From the NCBI RefSeq assembly GCF_014174275.1, contig NZ_JABEQK010000004.1:124001-188000 (forward strand): DNA of 64,000 nucleotides, read 5' to 3'. The translations under genes were made by a program, and so were the position numbers. This stretch comes from Gluconacetobacter takamatsuzukensis (lineage in GTDB: Bacteria > Pseudomonadota > Alphaproteobacteria > Acetobacterales > Acetobacteraceae). A model generated the notes under the pieces. That model was not told the origin of the DNA and made no database searches. It worked only from the letters and a program-made list of their open reading frames with translations. Below, piece by piece: positions 26,644 through 35,589 of this stretch. Each line of letters starts with the position of its first letter. Position 1 is the stretch's first letter.

Positions 26644-29088
26644 GTGCTGCCGGTCGTATGGGAAGGCAAGCCCCAGCCGCCGCGACCGAAACGGCGGGCG
26701 GGGCTGTGGCTGCTGGTGCCTGTTGCCGGAATGGTGGTGCTGGGGGCTGGCGGCATGCTGGCCGCGCGGGCGCTGATCGATCGTGCCGGGTTGCGCGAGC
26801 AGGCGGTGGCCGCGGTGTGGCACCAGACCGGCCGCGTGCTGCGGGTGGGGGCGATACAGGTGCATATCCTGCCCTATCCCTCGGTCTCGATCCGGGATCT
26901 GGCCCTGTCGGACATGGCGGACGGGGCGCGGCCGGACATGCTGACGGCTACGGGGCTGGAGGCGCGGCTGGCCCTGCTGCCGCTGTTGCGGCACGAGATC
27001 CGGCTGGAGGATGTGCGCCTGACCCATCCCGACCTGCTGGTCGAGCGGCTGGCGGACGGGCGTGCGAACTGGCAGGTGCAGCCGCCCGCCGAATCCGACC
27101 GGCCGCCGGGTGGGGTATCGGCGCCCGCGACCCGCTGGCGAATCCGGATCGGCAGTGTGCGCGTGCGGGATGCCGCGCTGCGCTGGGACGATCGGCGGGG
27201 GCATGCCAGCGGGGCGGTGACGCTGAGCCGGCTGGACTTGTCCGGGCTGACGGGTTCCGCGCCTTCCATCGCCGCGCAGGGGAACCGGCTGGGCGATCCG
27301 CTGGCCGTCGTCACGGTGTCGGGGCAGTTCGGCCCGATCTTCATGCCGGCGCCTTCGGCATGGCCGGTGCGCCTGCAAGCCGCCTTGCGGGTGGATGGGC
27401 GGGAGGCGGGCAGTGCCACGCTGGAGGGCAGCCTTGCCGACCCCGCGCGGCTGCGTGGGTATGATGTCGGGGTGCATGCGACGATCGGGCAACTGACGGA
27501 CCTGAACCGGCTGTTCGTGCATGCGAACCTGCCCGACATCCACGAGATCGACCTGACGACCCGTGTGGTCGAGCTCGGGAGGGGCGACGCGCCGATGCCC
27601 GGCCTGCGGCAGGTGCGGCTGCGCACCGGAGCCATCGACGGCCTGCCGCTGGCGGGCGGGCTGACGCTGGATCATCTGGCGGTCGATGCGCCCACGCCCG
27701 CCGATCATGTGGCGATCGAGACCGCCGGCCAATATGCCGGGCGGCCGTTTGCGCTGCATGGCACCGTGGGCACGCCCGCCGAGACGCTGGCGGCGGTGCG
27801 CAGCGATCTGGGCAGCCCGATGCCGCTGGACCTGGTGCTGGATGCGGCCGGTGGGTCGCTGCATGTGGGGGGAACGGTCGGGGGCGGACAATCGGCCCTG
27901 GATACTCATCTGACGGCCGGCCGGCTGGCGCTGCCCGGCGAGGTGGTGCTGGACCACCTGACCGCCGATGCGCATCTGGAGGTGCGGAACGGGGGCGATG
28001 TCAGGCTGAGCGGCCTGCAACTGGCCTCCACCCAGACCAGTCTGGATGGGGAACTGTCCTTTCTCCGGCACGGGGGGACGGATGGCGTTCCGCTGCTGAA
28101 CGGGCGGATTCATGCCAGCCGGCTGGATATCGATGCGCTGCGCGCCGTCGATGGCGCGCCGGCCGGGGCCGCGCCGGCGCCTTCGCCTTCGTCGGGGGGG
28201 GATTCGGCGGATGCGGCGCCGTTGCCCTTCGAGCGTCTGCGGCAGGCGGAGGGGGACCTGGACCTGACGGCCGACCAGATGCGGTTGTATGGCGAGGATT
28301 ACCACACGGCGGCGGCCCATCTGGTGTTGCGCGGGGGCAGGCTGACGATCGATCCGCTGCATGCCGACGGATCCGGGCGCAGCCTGGACGGCAAATTGTC
28401 GGTCGATGCGTCGGGCCCAGTGCCGCGTGTGTCGGCCGATGTGCATACGCTGGTCCTGCCGGCCGAGTGGCTGGCCAAGGCCTTCGACATGGCGCCGATG
28501 CTGCGCGGCAGTCTGCAACTGGTCGGCAGCGTGCAGACCGAAGGGAGCGATCGGGCCGCGCTGCGCGCGGGCCTGGGCGGCCATGTGGGCCTGTCGATGG
28601 TCAAGGGACAGATCGACGGCAATACGCTGGGCCGCCTGCTGGGGCCGGATGCCGCCGCCGCCACGCGGGGGACTTCGGTCGCGCTGCGCTGCCTGGGCGT
28701 GCACATGACGCTGGGCGACGGGCGTGCGGCGCTGGATACGATCGGGTTGCAGACCTTTCGGCTGACGGTCACGGGCCACGGTACCATCGGCCTGGCGCGG
28801 CAGGATCTGGACCTGCACCTGATGCCGCAATTGCTGATCGGGGGGACGGGGGCCTCGATGCCGATCATGGTGGCGGGTACGCTGCTGGCGCCGCAGCCGC
28901 GCCCGGAGCCGGCGGGGCCGGGGCATCGCTTCATGCTGACCATCGGGCCTCCGGGGAGCGCCGATTCGTGCCCCGATACGCTGAAGGCCGCGCGCGAGGA
29001 GCAGCCGGGGCCGGCGCCGGATGCCGCGCCCAAGGGCAAGGGGCCGAAGGTGATGGATGTGCTGCGCGGGTTGGGGTTGTTTCGATGA
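26644..29088 (+). CDS. asmA: AsmA-family protein
   Basis: 814 residues with a GTG start. A single N-terminal membrane helix (LWLLVPVAGMVVLGAGGMLAA) is followed by the AsmA opening (VLRVGAIQVHILPYPSVSIRDLALSD) and a long beta-rich periplasmic part with several LDLVLDAAGGSLHVGGTV-like repeats. An Ala/Pro linker lies near residues 505-520. AsmA-like proteins are bridge-type lipid-transport/assembly proteins spanning toward the outer membrane (recent family knowledge). It overlaps the ATP12 gene by 4 nt. The exact cargo here is unknown. Confidence 0.85.
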   Translation: MLPVVWEGKPQPPRPKRRAGLWLLVPVAGMVVLGAGGMLAARALIDRAGLREQAVAAVWHQTGRVLRVGAIQVHILPYPSVSIRDLALSDMADGARPDMLTATGLEARLALLPLLRHEIRLEDVRLTHPDLLVERLADGRANWQVQPPAESDRPPGGVSAPATRWRIRIGSVRVRDAALRWDDRRGHASGAVTLSRLDLSGLTGSAPSIAAQGNRLGDPLAVVTVSGQFGPIFMPAPSAWPVRLQAALRVDGREAGSATLEGSLADPARLRGYDVGVHATIGQLTDLNRLFVHANLPDIHEIDLTTRVVELGRGDAPMPGLRQVRLRTGAIDGLPLAGGLTLDHLAVDAPTPADHVAIETAGQYAGRPFALHGTVGTPAETLAAVRSDLGSPMPLDLVLDAAGGSLHVGGTVGGGQSALDTHLTAGRLALPGEVVLDHLTADAHLEVRNGGDVRLSGLQLASTQTSLDGELSFLRHGGTDGVPLLNGRIHASRLDIDALRAVDGAPAGAAPAPSPSSGGDSADAAPLPFERLRQAEGDLDLTADQMRLYGEDYHTAAAHLVLRGGRLTIDPLHADGSGRSLDGKLSVDASGPVPRVSADVHTLVLPAEWLAKAFDMAPMLRGSLQLVGSVQTEGSDRAALRAGLGGHVGLSMVKGQIDGNTLGRLLGPDAAAATRGTSVALRCLGVHMTLGDGRAALDTIGLQTFRLTVTGHGTIGLARQDLDLHLMPQLLIGGTGASMPIMVAGTLLAPQPRPEPAGPGHRFMLTIGPPGSADSCPDTLKAAREEQPGPAPDAAPKGKGPKVMDVLRGLGLFR

Positions 29089-29849
29089 GTGACGGCAAGC
29101 CTGTGATGCCTCGGCCTTCTGCCCCGGGCGCGCGTCGCCGGTTCTGGGATCGTGCCGAGGTGGTGCCGGAGGCGGACGGGTTTTCGGTGCGGCTGGATGG
29201 GCGGCCGGTGCGGCTGCCGGGCGGGACGGTGCTGCGTGTCGGCAGTCGTGCGCTGGCCGAGGCTTTGGCGGCGGAGTGGCAGGGCGCGGCGGATGGGCAG
29301 AAGGGGGGCGATTTCACGCCTTCGGAACTGAGGCTGACGCGGATTGCGGGTACGATGCTGGAGCGGATCGCGCCTGACCGGGCGGCCGTCATCGATGGGC
29401 TGCTGGGATACGCCCGCCACGAACTGCTGTGTTACCGGGTGCGCTATCCCGCGCTGCTGGTCGAGCGCCAGCAGCAGGAATGGGACCCGTGGCTGGGCTG
29501 GCTGGGGGCCCGGTATGGGGTTGCCTTGCGGACCACGGACGGGGTGATGCCGGTCGACCAGCCCGCCGGCGCGCTGGCAGGGCTGCGGGCCGTGCTGGAG
29601 GCGCTGCCCGACGGGGTGCTGGCGGCGCTGGGTGTCGCCGTGCCGGCGCTGGGCAGTCTGGTGCTGGGTCTGGCGCTGGCGGATGGCCGGCTGACGGCGG
29701 AACAGGCGATTGCGTGCGCGACGCTGGACGAACGGACGCAGATGGAACTGTGGGGGCACGATGCCGAGCAGGCCGGGCGCCTGGAGATGCTGGGGCTGGA
29801 TGTCGTTGATGCGGCGGCGTTTCTGGGACTGTTACGCGCCGATTCGTGA
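29085..29849 (+). CDS. ATP12-family F1-ATPase assembly chaperone
   Basis: 254 residues. ATG 29085 overlaps the asmA stop (ATGA). ATP12 features: RRFWDRAEVVPEADGFSVRLDGRPVRLP near the N-terminus, LAEALAAEWQ, and the C-terminal ATLDERTQMELWGHDAEQAGRLE. In mitochondria and alphaproteobacteria ATP12 binds the F1 alpha subunit before assembly. It closes the rarA-rluC-asmA-ATP12 operon. Confidence 0.93.
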   Translation: MSDGKPVMPRPSAPGARRRFWDRAEVVPEADGFSVRLDGRPVRLPGGTVLRVGSRALAEALAAEWQGAADGQKGGDFTPSELRLTRIAGTMLERIAPDRAAVIDGLLGYARHELLCYRVRYPALLVERQQQEWDPWLGWLGARYGVALRTTDGVMPVDQPAGALAGLRAVLEALPDGVLAALGVAVPALGSLVLGLALADGRLTAEQAIACATLDERTQMELWGHDAEQAGRLEMLGLDVVDAAAFLGLLRADS

Positions 29850-29982
29850 GGGTGGGGCGCGGTCACGGAACCGCCATAAAGTGTCGGCATCTTCCGGTTT
29901 GCGTTCCGACACCGAGCCAAACACTCTGTTACAGAGCTTCGCGGTAGAAGGAATGGACACACGACGACTCAGGAGTGATCGC

Positions 29983-30195
29983 ATGGCCTTGATCGACTGG
30001 CGGCCGCTTTCGGAAATGCCGGGTATTGCCGGGCACGAGATGGATCTGGCCCCGAATGGCCCGGTCGATCGTCCTGTGTCGTCGCGCCGGATGAGGCAGC
30101 GCATCGCGCAGTGGGTCGCGACCTGTGCCATGGGTGCATGGGTGCTGCTGGCCGTCGTACCCGTCGTCGTCGTGATCATGGCGATCGACGGCTGA
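29983..30195 (+). CDS. Small single-span membrane protein, unknown function
   Basis: 70 residues. ATG 29983 is chosen because CAGGAG lies 8 nt upstream; the earlier ATG 29953 has no spaced ribosome site. There is a basic stretch SSRRMRQRIAQW, then one C-terminal hydrophobic helix (CAMGAWVLLAVVPVVVVIMAI). No family is recognised. It is separated from the ATP12 gene by 133 nt containing a GTGTCGG/CCGACAC dyad, so it probably has its own promoter. The MITE-like element begins 41 nt after its stop. Confidence 0.55.
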   Translation: MALIDWRPLSEMPGIAGHEMDLAPNGPVDRPVSSRRMRQRIAQWVATCAMGAWVLLAVVPVVVVIMAIDG

Positions 30196-30235
30196 TCTGT
30201 CCGTGACAAAAACAAACCGTTGGGTCTGAAAAAGG

Positions 30236-30401
30236 TAGACCCTGCCCGGAAATGCGGGCTGGCGAGCGAGAGCGGCCCATAGGGCCGCGGCCGGCGTGTG
30301 TTTCCGAGCACCGAAGCGGAGCGGCCTTGACGGCCGTGAGCATCGGAGCGGAGGAAATGCGCGCCGGATCGCCGCCAGCCCGCATTTCCGGGCAGGGTCT
30401 A
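30236..30401. mobile_element. MITE-like element: 166 bp with perfect 29-bp terminal inverted repeats ending in TA
   Basis: The left end (30236-30264, TAGACCCTGCCCGGAAATGC then GGGCTGGCG) and right end (30373-30401) are exact reverse complements over 29 bp. Each end starts or finishes with TA, as expected if TA is the duplicated target of an IS630/Tc1-type transposase. The interior is also dyadic: GCGGCCC/GGGCCGC near 30272-30288, and an imperfect arm pair 30291-30305/30353-30367. There is no coding capacity. The right terminal TA and preceding C supply the TAG stop of ispDF. It could also act as a strong transcription terminator. Confidence 0.65.
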
Positions 30402-31553
30402 GGGGACGAGGACGGTGGCGCTGGCGGTGCAGGCAATGCCTTCCTCGCGGCCGGTGAAGCCCAGGCGTTCGGAGGTGGTGGCCTTGACCGAGATGCGGTC
30501 GATGCCGACTTCCAGCAGGTCGGCCAGGCGCTGGCGCATGGCTTCGGAATGCGGGCCGATCTTGGGGCGTTCGCAGATCAGCGTGACGTCGGCGTTGACC
30601 AGCATGCCGCCCCGGTCGCGGATGCGCTGGCCGGCATGGACGAGGAAGCGGGCGCTGTCGGCGTCTTTCCATTCGTTCTGGCTGGGGGGGAAGTGGCGGC
30701 CGATATCGCCTTCGGCCAGGGCGCCGTAGATCGCGTCGCACAGGGCATGGATGCCCACGTCGGCGTCGGAATGGCCGGCGAGGCCGCGATCATGGGGCAC
30801 CGTGATGCCGCAGATGATCAGCGGCCGGTTTTCGGCGAAGGCGTGTACGTCGTACCCGATGCCGGTGCGCGGCAGCAATGTCGGACCGATCAGCCGTTCC
30901 AGGCGCATCAGATCTTCCTCGTAGGTCAGCTTGATATTGTCTTCCGAACCGGGAACCAGCGCGACCGCGTGGCCCGCCGTTTCCAGCAGGGCGGCGTCGT
31001 CGGTGGCGTCGAGGGCGGCGGCACCGCGATGGAGGTCGCGCAGCAGCGCGAAGCGGAAGCCCTGGGGGGTCTGGGCGCGATAGAGATCGTCGCGCGGGAC
31101 GGTGGCCGCGATCACGCCGTCATGCCCGCGCTTGAGCGTGTCGGCCACCCGCACGGCCGGGATCGCGCCGGGATGGGTGGCCAGCGCCGCGATGACGCCC
31201 TGCGTGACCTCGGCGGGGACGTAGGGGCGGGCGCCGTCATGGACCAGCACCAGGTCGGGCCGCTGGGACGGGGGCAGGCGGTCCAGCGCCTCCAGCCCCG
31301 CGCGCACGCTTTCCTGCCGGGTGGCGCCGCCGGCGACGGGCGGGAGGGTGTCCAGCCCGTGCAGGGCTTCGGCCAGCGCGGCGGTGTCGCCGACCGGCTG
31401 GAGCAGGTCCACATGGGGAATGAGGGCATCCGCCGCATGGCGAATGATGGGCCGGCCGCCGAGCGTCAGATACTGCTTGGCGACAGGCGATGCCGTCGTG
31501 GCGCTGAAACGTCGGCCCACGCCCGCGGCAAGAAGAATGGCTGCAACACGCAT
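30399..31553 (-). CDS. ispDF: Bifunctional IspD/IspF enzyme of MEP isoprenoid pathway
   Basis: 384 residues. The N-terminal IspD cytidylyltransferase has [33 protein letters not shown] and [11 protein letters not shown]. The C-terminal IspF cyclase begins at [10 protein letters not shown] (near residue 229), with [31 protein letters not shown] metal and substrate motifs and [18 protein letters not shown]. The fusion is common in alphaproteobacteria. Steps: MEP to CDP-ME, and CDP-ME2P to MEcPP. The stop codon lies in the terminal repeat of the adjacent element, so the original 3' end may have been altered slightly; the IspF core is complete. Confidence 0.96.
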   Translation of the reverse strand: MRVAAILLAAGVGRRFSATTASPVAKQYLTLGGRPIIRHAADALIPHVDLLQPVGDTAALAEALHGLDTLPPVAGGATRQESVRAGLEALDRLPPSQRPDLVLVHDGARPYVPAEVTQGVIAALATHPGAIPAVRVADTLKRGHDGVIAATVPRDDLYRAQTPQGFRFALLRDLHRGAAALDATDDAALLETAGHAVALVPGSEDNIKLTYEEDLMRLERLIGPTLLPRTGIGYDVHAFAENRPLIICGITVPHDRGLAGHSDADVGIHALCDAIYGALAEGDIGRHFPPSQNEWKDADSARFLVHAGQRIRDRGGMLVNADVTLICERPKIGPHSEAMRQRLADLLEVGIDRISVKATTSERLGFTGREEGIACTASATVLVP

Positions 31554-31782
31554 GGCGGAGCAATGCGGCGGACGCCCCGCGTCGTCAAGCGCCCGCGCGT
31601 ATTTGTTTCGGGCATTCGCTGCCCGTCTTCGGTGCCGGGGGGCTGCTATCGCGATTGCGTGATGCTCGCGAATTCGATATTCTGCTTAAATCCTGAGCAT
31701 CCATGCTGGAAATTCGTCCACGTCGGCGCAGCGCCATGGGACGAAGCAGGATTTGTCAGCCCAGATGGGGGTCGTGCCGTCC

Positions 31783-32844
31783 ATGTCGTCCGAATTGTTG
31801 CGTCCAGTCGATCTGGGGAGGGGCGTGGTGCTGCGCACCCCGGTCATTCTCGCCCCGATGTCGGGCGTGACCGACCTGCCGTTTCGCCGCCTGGCGCGCC
31901 GTCTGGGCGCGGGCCTGGTGGTGTCCGAGATGATCGCGTCGTGGGCCATGGTGCGCGAGAACCAGGCGACGCTGCGCATGGCCGAGGTCGCGGACGAGGA
32001 CGGGCCGAACGCGGTGCAGCTTGCGGGGTGCGAGCCGGAGGCGATGGCCCAGGCGGCGCGGATTGCCGTCGATCGTGGCGCCAACATGGTCGACATCAAT
32101 TTTGGCTGTCCGGTCAAGAAAGTTGCCGTGGGCCAGCAGGCGGGATCGGCGCTGATGCGCGATGAGGCGCTGGCGGGCCGGCTGCTGGAGGCCGTGGTGC
32201 GGGCGGTGGACGTGCCGGTGACGCTGAAGATGCGCATGGGCTGGGACCATGCCAACCTGAATGCCCCGGTGCTGGCCCGGATGGCCGAGCAGGCGGGCAT
32301 TCGCATGGTGACGGTGCATGGCCGCACGCGGCAGCAATTCTATACCGGTACCGCCGACTGGGCCTTCGTCCGCACGGTGAAGGAAGCGGTGTCGCTGCCG
32401 GTGATCGTCAATGGCGATATCCTGACGGTGGACGATGCCCGGCAGGCGCTGGCGCAGTCGGGCGCCGACGGGGTGATGATCGGGCGCGGCTGCTATGGGC
32501 GGCCGTGGTTCCTGGCGCAGGTGGGCCATGCGCTGACGACCGGCGAGGAGGTGCCCGACCCGGAGCTGGCGGCGGAAAAGGCGATCGTGCTGGAGCATTA
32601 CGACATGATGCTGTCGCATTTCGGCGCGCATCCGGGCCTGCGCCTGGCCCGCAAGCATGTATCCTGGTACTCGGCCGGGCTGCCGGATTCGGCGGGATTC
32701 CGCGCCGCGATCAACCGGGTGGACGATGCGGCGGTGGCGATTGCGATGATCGGCGAATTCTATGACCGGCAGATTGCCGCCGGTTCGCGCCGCGAGCGCC
32801 GGGGCAGTGCGTCGGGCGGCCAGGACGCCGCGCAGGCGGCCTGA
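31783..32844 (+). CDS. dusB: tRNA-dihydrouridine synthase DusB (NifR3)
   Basis: About 353 residues from ATG 31783 (31765 or TTG 31753 are possible). The FMN-barrel start is [22 protein letters not shown]. The catalytic Cys is in [12 protein letters not shown], with [10 protein letters not shown] and [14 protein letters not shown] following. It reduces uridines in tRNA D-loops. As in other alphaproteobacteria and enterics it leads the ntr operon; its TGA overlaps the ntrB ATG by one base (32844). The old name nifR3 reflects this linkage. Confidence 0.95.
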   Translation: MSSELLRPVDLGRGVVLRTPVILAPMSGVTDLPFRRLARRLGAGLVVSEMIASWAMVRENQATLRMAEVADEDGPNAVQLAGCEPEAMAQAARIAVDRGANMVDINFGCPVKKVAVGQQAGSALMRDEALAGRLLEAVVRAVDVPVTLKMRMGWDHANLNAPVLARMAEQAGIRMVTVHGRTRQQFYTGTADWAFVRTVKEAVSLPVIVNGDILTVDDARQALAQSGADGVMIGRGCYGRPWFLAQVGHALTTGEEVPDPELAAEKAIVLEHYDMMLSHFGAHPGLRLARKHVSWYSAGLPDSAGFRAAINRVDDAAVAIAMIGEFYDRQIAAGSRRERRGSASGGQDAAQAA

Positions 32845-33965
32845 TGCCCATCATGCAAGCCGACCTGGCATCCGACGAACTGCCGCGGCCGGACGGCGCG
32901 TCGCTGCTGGACGCCATGCCCCTGCCGGTGATGCTGGTGGGGAAGAGCAACCGCATCCGCCACGTCAACAGCGCGGCCGAGCCGTTCTTCGGCATGTCCA
33001 GCCAGCATCTGGTGCAGATGCATCTCTCCGACGTGCTGGCGGCGGACCATCCGATCTTTCTGCTGGTGGAGCAGGTGCGGCGCGACGGCGTGACGATCGC
33101 GGAACATGAGCTGACCCTGGACGGGCCCCGGCTGCATCGCAGTGGCATCACGGTGCAGGGGACGCTGGTGGCCGAGCATCCGGACGGGGTGCTGCTGACC
33201 TTTCACGATTCGTCGGCGGCGCGGGCGCTGGACCGGCAGCTGACATTCCGCTCTGCCGCGCGCAGTGTTTCGGGCATGGCCGCGATCCTGGCGCATGAGG
33301 TCAAGAATCCGCTCTCGGGCATCAGGGGGGCCGCGCAGCTGCTGGAGGGCTCGGTCTGCGAGAGCGACCGGGAACTGGCGGTGCTGATCCGCGACGAGGC
33401 CGACCGGATCCGCGATCTGGTCGACCGGATGGAGATCTTCAGCGACAAGCCGCTGGAGCGGCGGGCGGTGAACATCCACCGGGTGCTGGAGCACGTGCGC
33501 CTGCTGGCGCAGCAGGGCTTTGCCGCCGATATCCGCTTTGTCGAGGAATACGACCCGTCGCTGCCGCCGGTCTGGGGCAATCGCGACCAGCTGGTGCAGG
33601 TGCTGCTGAACCTGGTGAAGAATGCCGCCGAGGCCATTGCCGGCGAGGGACGGGCGGGCGAGATCACGCTCGGCACCGCCTATCGCCATGGCGTGCGCCT
33701 GGCGGTGCCGGGGATGGAGCAGCGGGTCGAGCTGCCGCTGGTGGTCTCGGTGCGCGATAACGGGCCGGGCATTCCCGAAAGCATCCGGCCCCATCTGTTC
33801 GAGCCCTTCCTGACCACCAAGGCCGGGGGAAGCGGCCTGGGCCTGGCGCTGGCGGGCAAGATCATCGGCGATCATGGCGGTGTGATCGAGGTCAACAGCC
33901 GTCCGGGCCGGACCGAGGTCCTGCTGCATCTGCCCGTGGTGGCGGAGGGGCGGCTGCACCCCTGA
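32844..33965 (+). CDS. ntrB: Nitrogen regulation sensor histidine kinase NtrB
   Basis: 373 residues with no membrane segment, as expected for cytosolic NtrB. The PAS domain is at residues 20-125 (MPLPVMLVGKSNRIRHVNSAAE). The phosphorylated His151 is in the H-box LAHEVKNPLSGIRGAAQLLE. The N-box is VLLNLVKNAAEAI and the G-boxes are VRDNGPGIPE and GSGLGLALAGKI. PII proteins control its kinase/phosphatase balance. It is translationally linked to dusB; ntrC starts 90 nt downstream after a palindrome and T-run (33968-33994) that might attenuate read-through. Confidence 0.95.
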   Translation: MPIMQADLASDELPRPDGASLLDAMPLPVMLVGKSNRIRHVNSAAEPFFGMSSQHLVQMHLSDVLAADHPIFLLVEQVRRDGVTIAEHELTLDGPRLHRSGITVQGTLVAEHPDGVLLTFHDSSAARALDRQLTFRSAARSVSGMAAILAHEVKNPLSGIRGAAQLLEGSVCESDRELAVLIRDEADRIRDLVDRMEIFSDKPLERRAVNIHRVLEHVRLLAQQGFAADIRFVEEYDPSLPPVWGNRDQLVQVLLNLVKNAAEAIAGEGRAGEITLGTAYRHGVRLAVPGMEQRVELPLVVSVRDNGPGIPESIRPHLFEPFLTTKAGGSGLGLALAGKIIGDHGGVIEVNSRPGRTEVLLHLPVVAEGRLHP

Positions 33966-34055
33966 CCCGCGGCGCCGCGCGGTCGTCTTTTTTTGTTCCG
34001 TTTCAATTTCGTTTTGTTTCCTGCTGCCCGTTTCGAGTGAGAGACCGGATTTCGT

Positions 34056-35504
34056 ATGCCCCTTCCGACCATCCTTGTTGCCGATGACGACCGTTCCATC
34101 CGCACCGTTCTCAGCCAGGCGCTGGGGCGCGCCGGCTACCAGGTGCGCACCACCGCCAGCGCCGCGACCCTGTGGCAGTGGATCGAGGAAGGCGAGGGCG
34201 ACCTGGTCATTACCGACGTGGTGATGCCCGACGAGAACGGGCTGGACCTGATCCCGCGCATCAAGCGGGCGCGGCCGGACATGCGGGTGCTGGTCATGAG
34301 CGCGCAATCGACGCTGATGACGGCGGTGAAGGCAACCCAGCGCGGGGCGTTCGAATATCTGCCCAAGCCGTTCGACCTGAAGGAATTGCTGGCGGTGGTG
34401 GAGCGGGCCCTGGCCTCGCCGGCCCGCACGCTGGCCGAGCCGGTGGCGCCCGAATCCGAGGAGCGGATGCCGCTGATCGGCCGGTCGATGGCCATGCAGG
34501 ACATCTATCGCATCATCGCGCGGCTGACGACGTCGGACCTGACGGTGATGATCAACGGCGAAAGCGGCACCGGCAAGGAACTGGTGGCCCGTGCGCTGCA
34601 TGATTACGGGCGGCGGCGGGGCGGGCCGTTCGTGGCCGTCAACATGGCCGCGATTCCGCGCGAGCTGATCGAGAGCGAGCTGTTCGGGCATGAGCGGGGG
34701 GCCTTTACCGGGGCGACCAGCCGCAATCCCGGCCGTTTCGAGCAGGCGGCGGGCGGCACGCTGTTTCTGGACGAGATCGGCGACATGCCGCCCGAGGCCC
34801 AGACCCGCCTGCTGCGCGTGTTGCAGGAAGGGGAATTCACGACCGTGGGCGGGCGGCAGCCGATCCGGGCTAATGTGCGGATCGTGGCGGCCACGCATCG
34901 CGACCTGCGCCAGTCGATCCGCAACGGGACGTTTCGCGAGGATCTGTTCTATCGCCTGAACGTGGTGCCGATCCGCCTGCCGCCGCTGCGCGAGCGGGTG
35001 GAGGATATTCCACTGCTGGCGCGGCATTTCCTGGACCGGTGCCGCGAGGACGGGCTGCCGCCCAAGCTGCTGGCCGACGGTGCGCTGGAGCGGCTGCAGG
35101 CCAGCCGCTGGCCGGGCAACGTGCGCGAGCTGGAAAACCTGATGCGGCGTCTGGCGGCCCTGTATCCGCAGGAGACGATCACGGCGGACCTGATCGACCA
35201 GGAACTGGCGGAGACGGCGCACGACCAGGACGCCGAGGCGCCGGAGATCCTGGCCAAGGAGCCGCTGGCCGATGCCGTGGCCCGGCATATCCGGCATTTT
35301 CTCGCGGCGGGGCAGGACGGCATGCCGCTGCACGATATCTACGACCGGGTGATCGCGGAGGTGGAGCGGCCGCTGATCCAGATGACGCTGGCCGCGACCC
35401 GGGGCAACCAGATCAAGGCCGCGGCGATGCTGGGGCTGAACCGCAATACCCTGCGCAAGAAGATACGGGATCTGGAAATTCCAGTCGTACGCGGCGTAAG
35501 CTGA
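34056..35504 (+). CDS. ntrC: Nitrogen regulator NtrC, sigma-54 activator
   Basis: 482 residues. The receiver domain carries phospho-acceptor Asp54 ([11 protein letters not shown]) and Lys104. The AAA+ domain has Walker A GESGTGKE (168-175), the intact GAFTGA loop (215-220) that contacts sigma-54, and FLDEIGDMP. The C-terminal Fis-type helix-turn-helix is [18 protein letters not shown]. When phosphorylated by NtrB it drives nitrogen-limitation genes such as glnK-amtB. All features are intact, in contrast with NtrX just downstream. Confidence 0.97.
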   Translation: MPLPTILVADDDRSIRTVLSQALGRAGYQVRTTASAATLWQWIEEGEGDLVITDVVMPDENGLDLIPRIKRARPDMRVLVMSAQSTLMTAVKATQRGAFEYLPKPFDLKELLAVVERALASPARTLAEPVAPESEERMPLIGRSMAMQDIYRIIARLTTSDLTVMINGESGTGKELVARALHDYGRRRGGPFVAVNMAAIPRELIESELFGHERGAFTGATSRNPGRFEQAAGGTLFLDEIGDMPPEAQTRLLRVLQEGEFTTVGGRQPIRANVRIVAATHRDLRQSIRNGTFREDLFYRLNVVPIRLPPLRERVEDIPLLARHFLDRCREDGLPPKLLADGALERLQASRWPGNVRELENLMRRLAALYPQETITADLIDQELAETAHDQDAEAPEILAKEPLADAVARHIRHFLAAGQDGMPLHDIYDRVIAEVERPLIQMTLAATRGNQIKAAAMLGLNRNTLRKKIRDLEIPVVRGVS

Positions 35505-35589
35505 GTTCCATGAGTGTTTGCATGCGTCGGGCGACAATCGGGTGCTGACCCCCGGGCACGGTTTCGATATCCGGCGCCTGGCGTCGGGA

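Noticed and set aside
25657-28926. 1089-codon open frame antisense to rluC and asmA
   Set aside because: Spans two well-supported genes on the opposite strand; composition is an artefact of GC-rich codons.
30236-30401. CRISPR-like or REP array
   Set aside because: Only one inverted-repeat pair is present, with no regularly spaced direct repeats or spacers.
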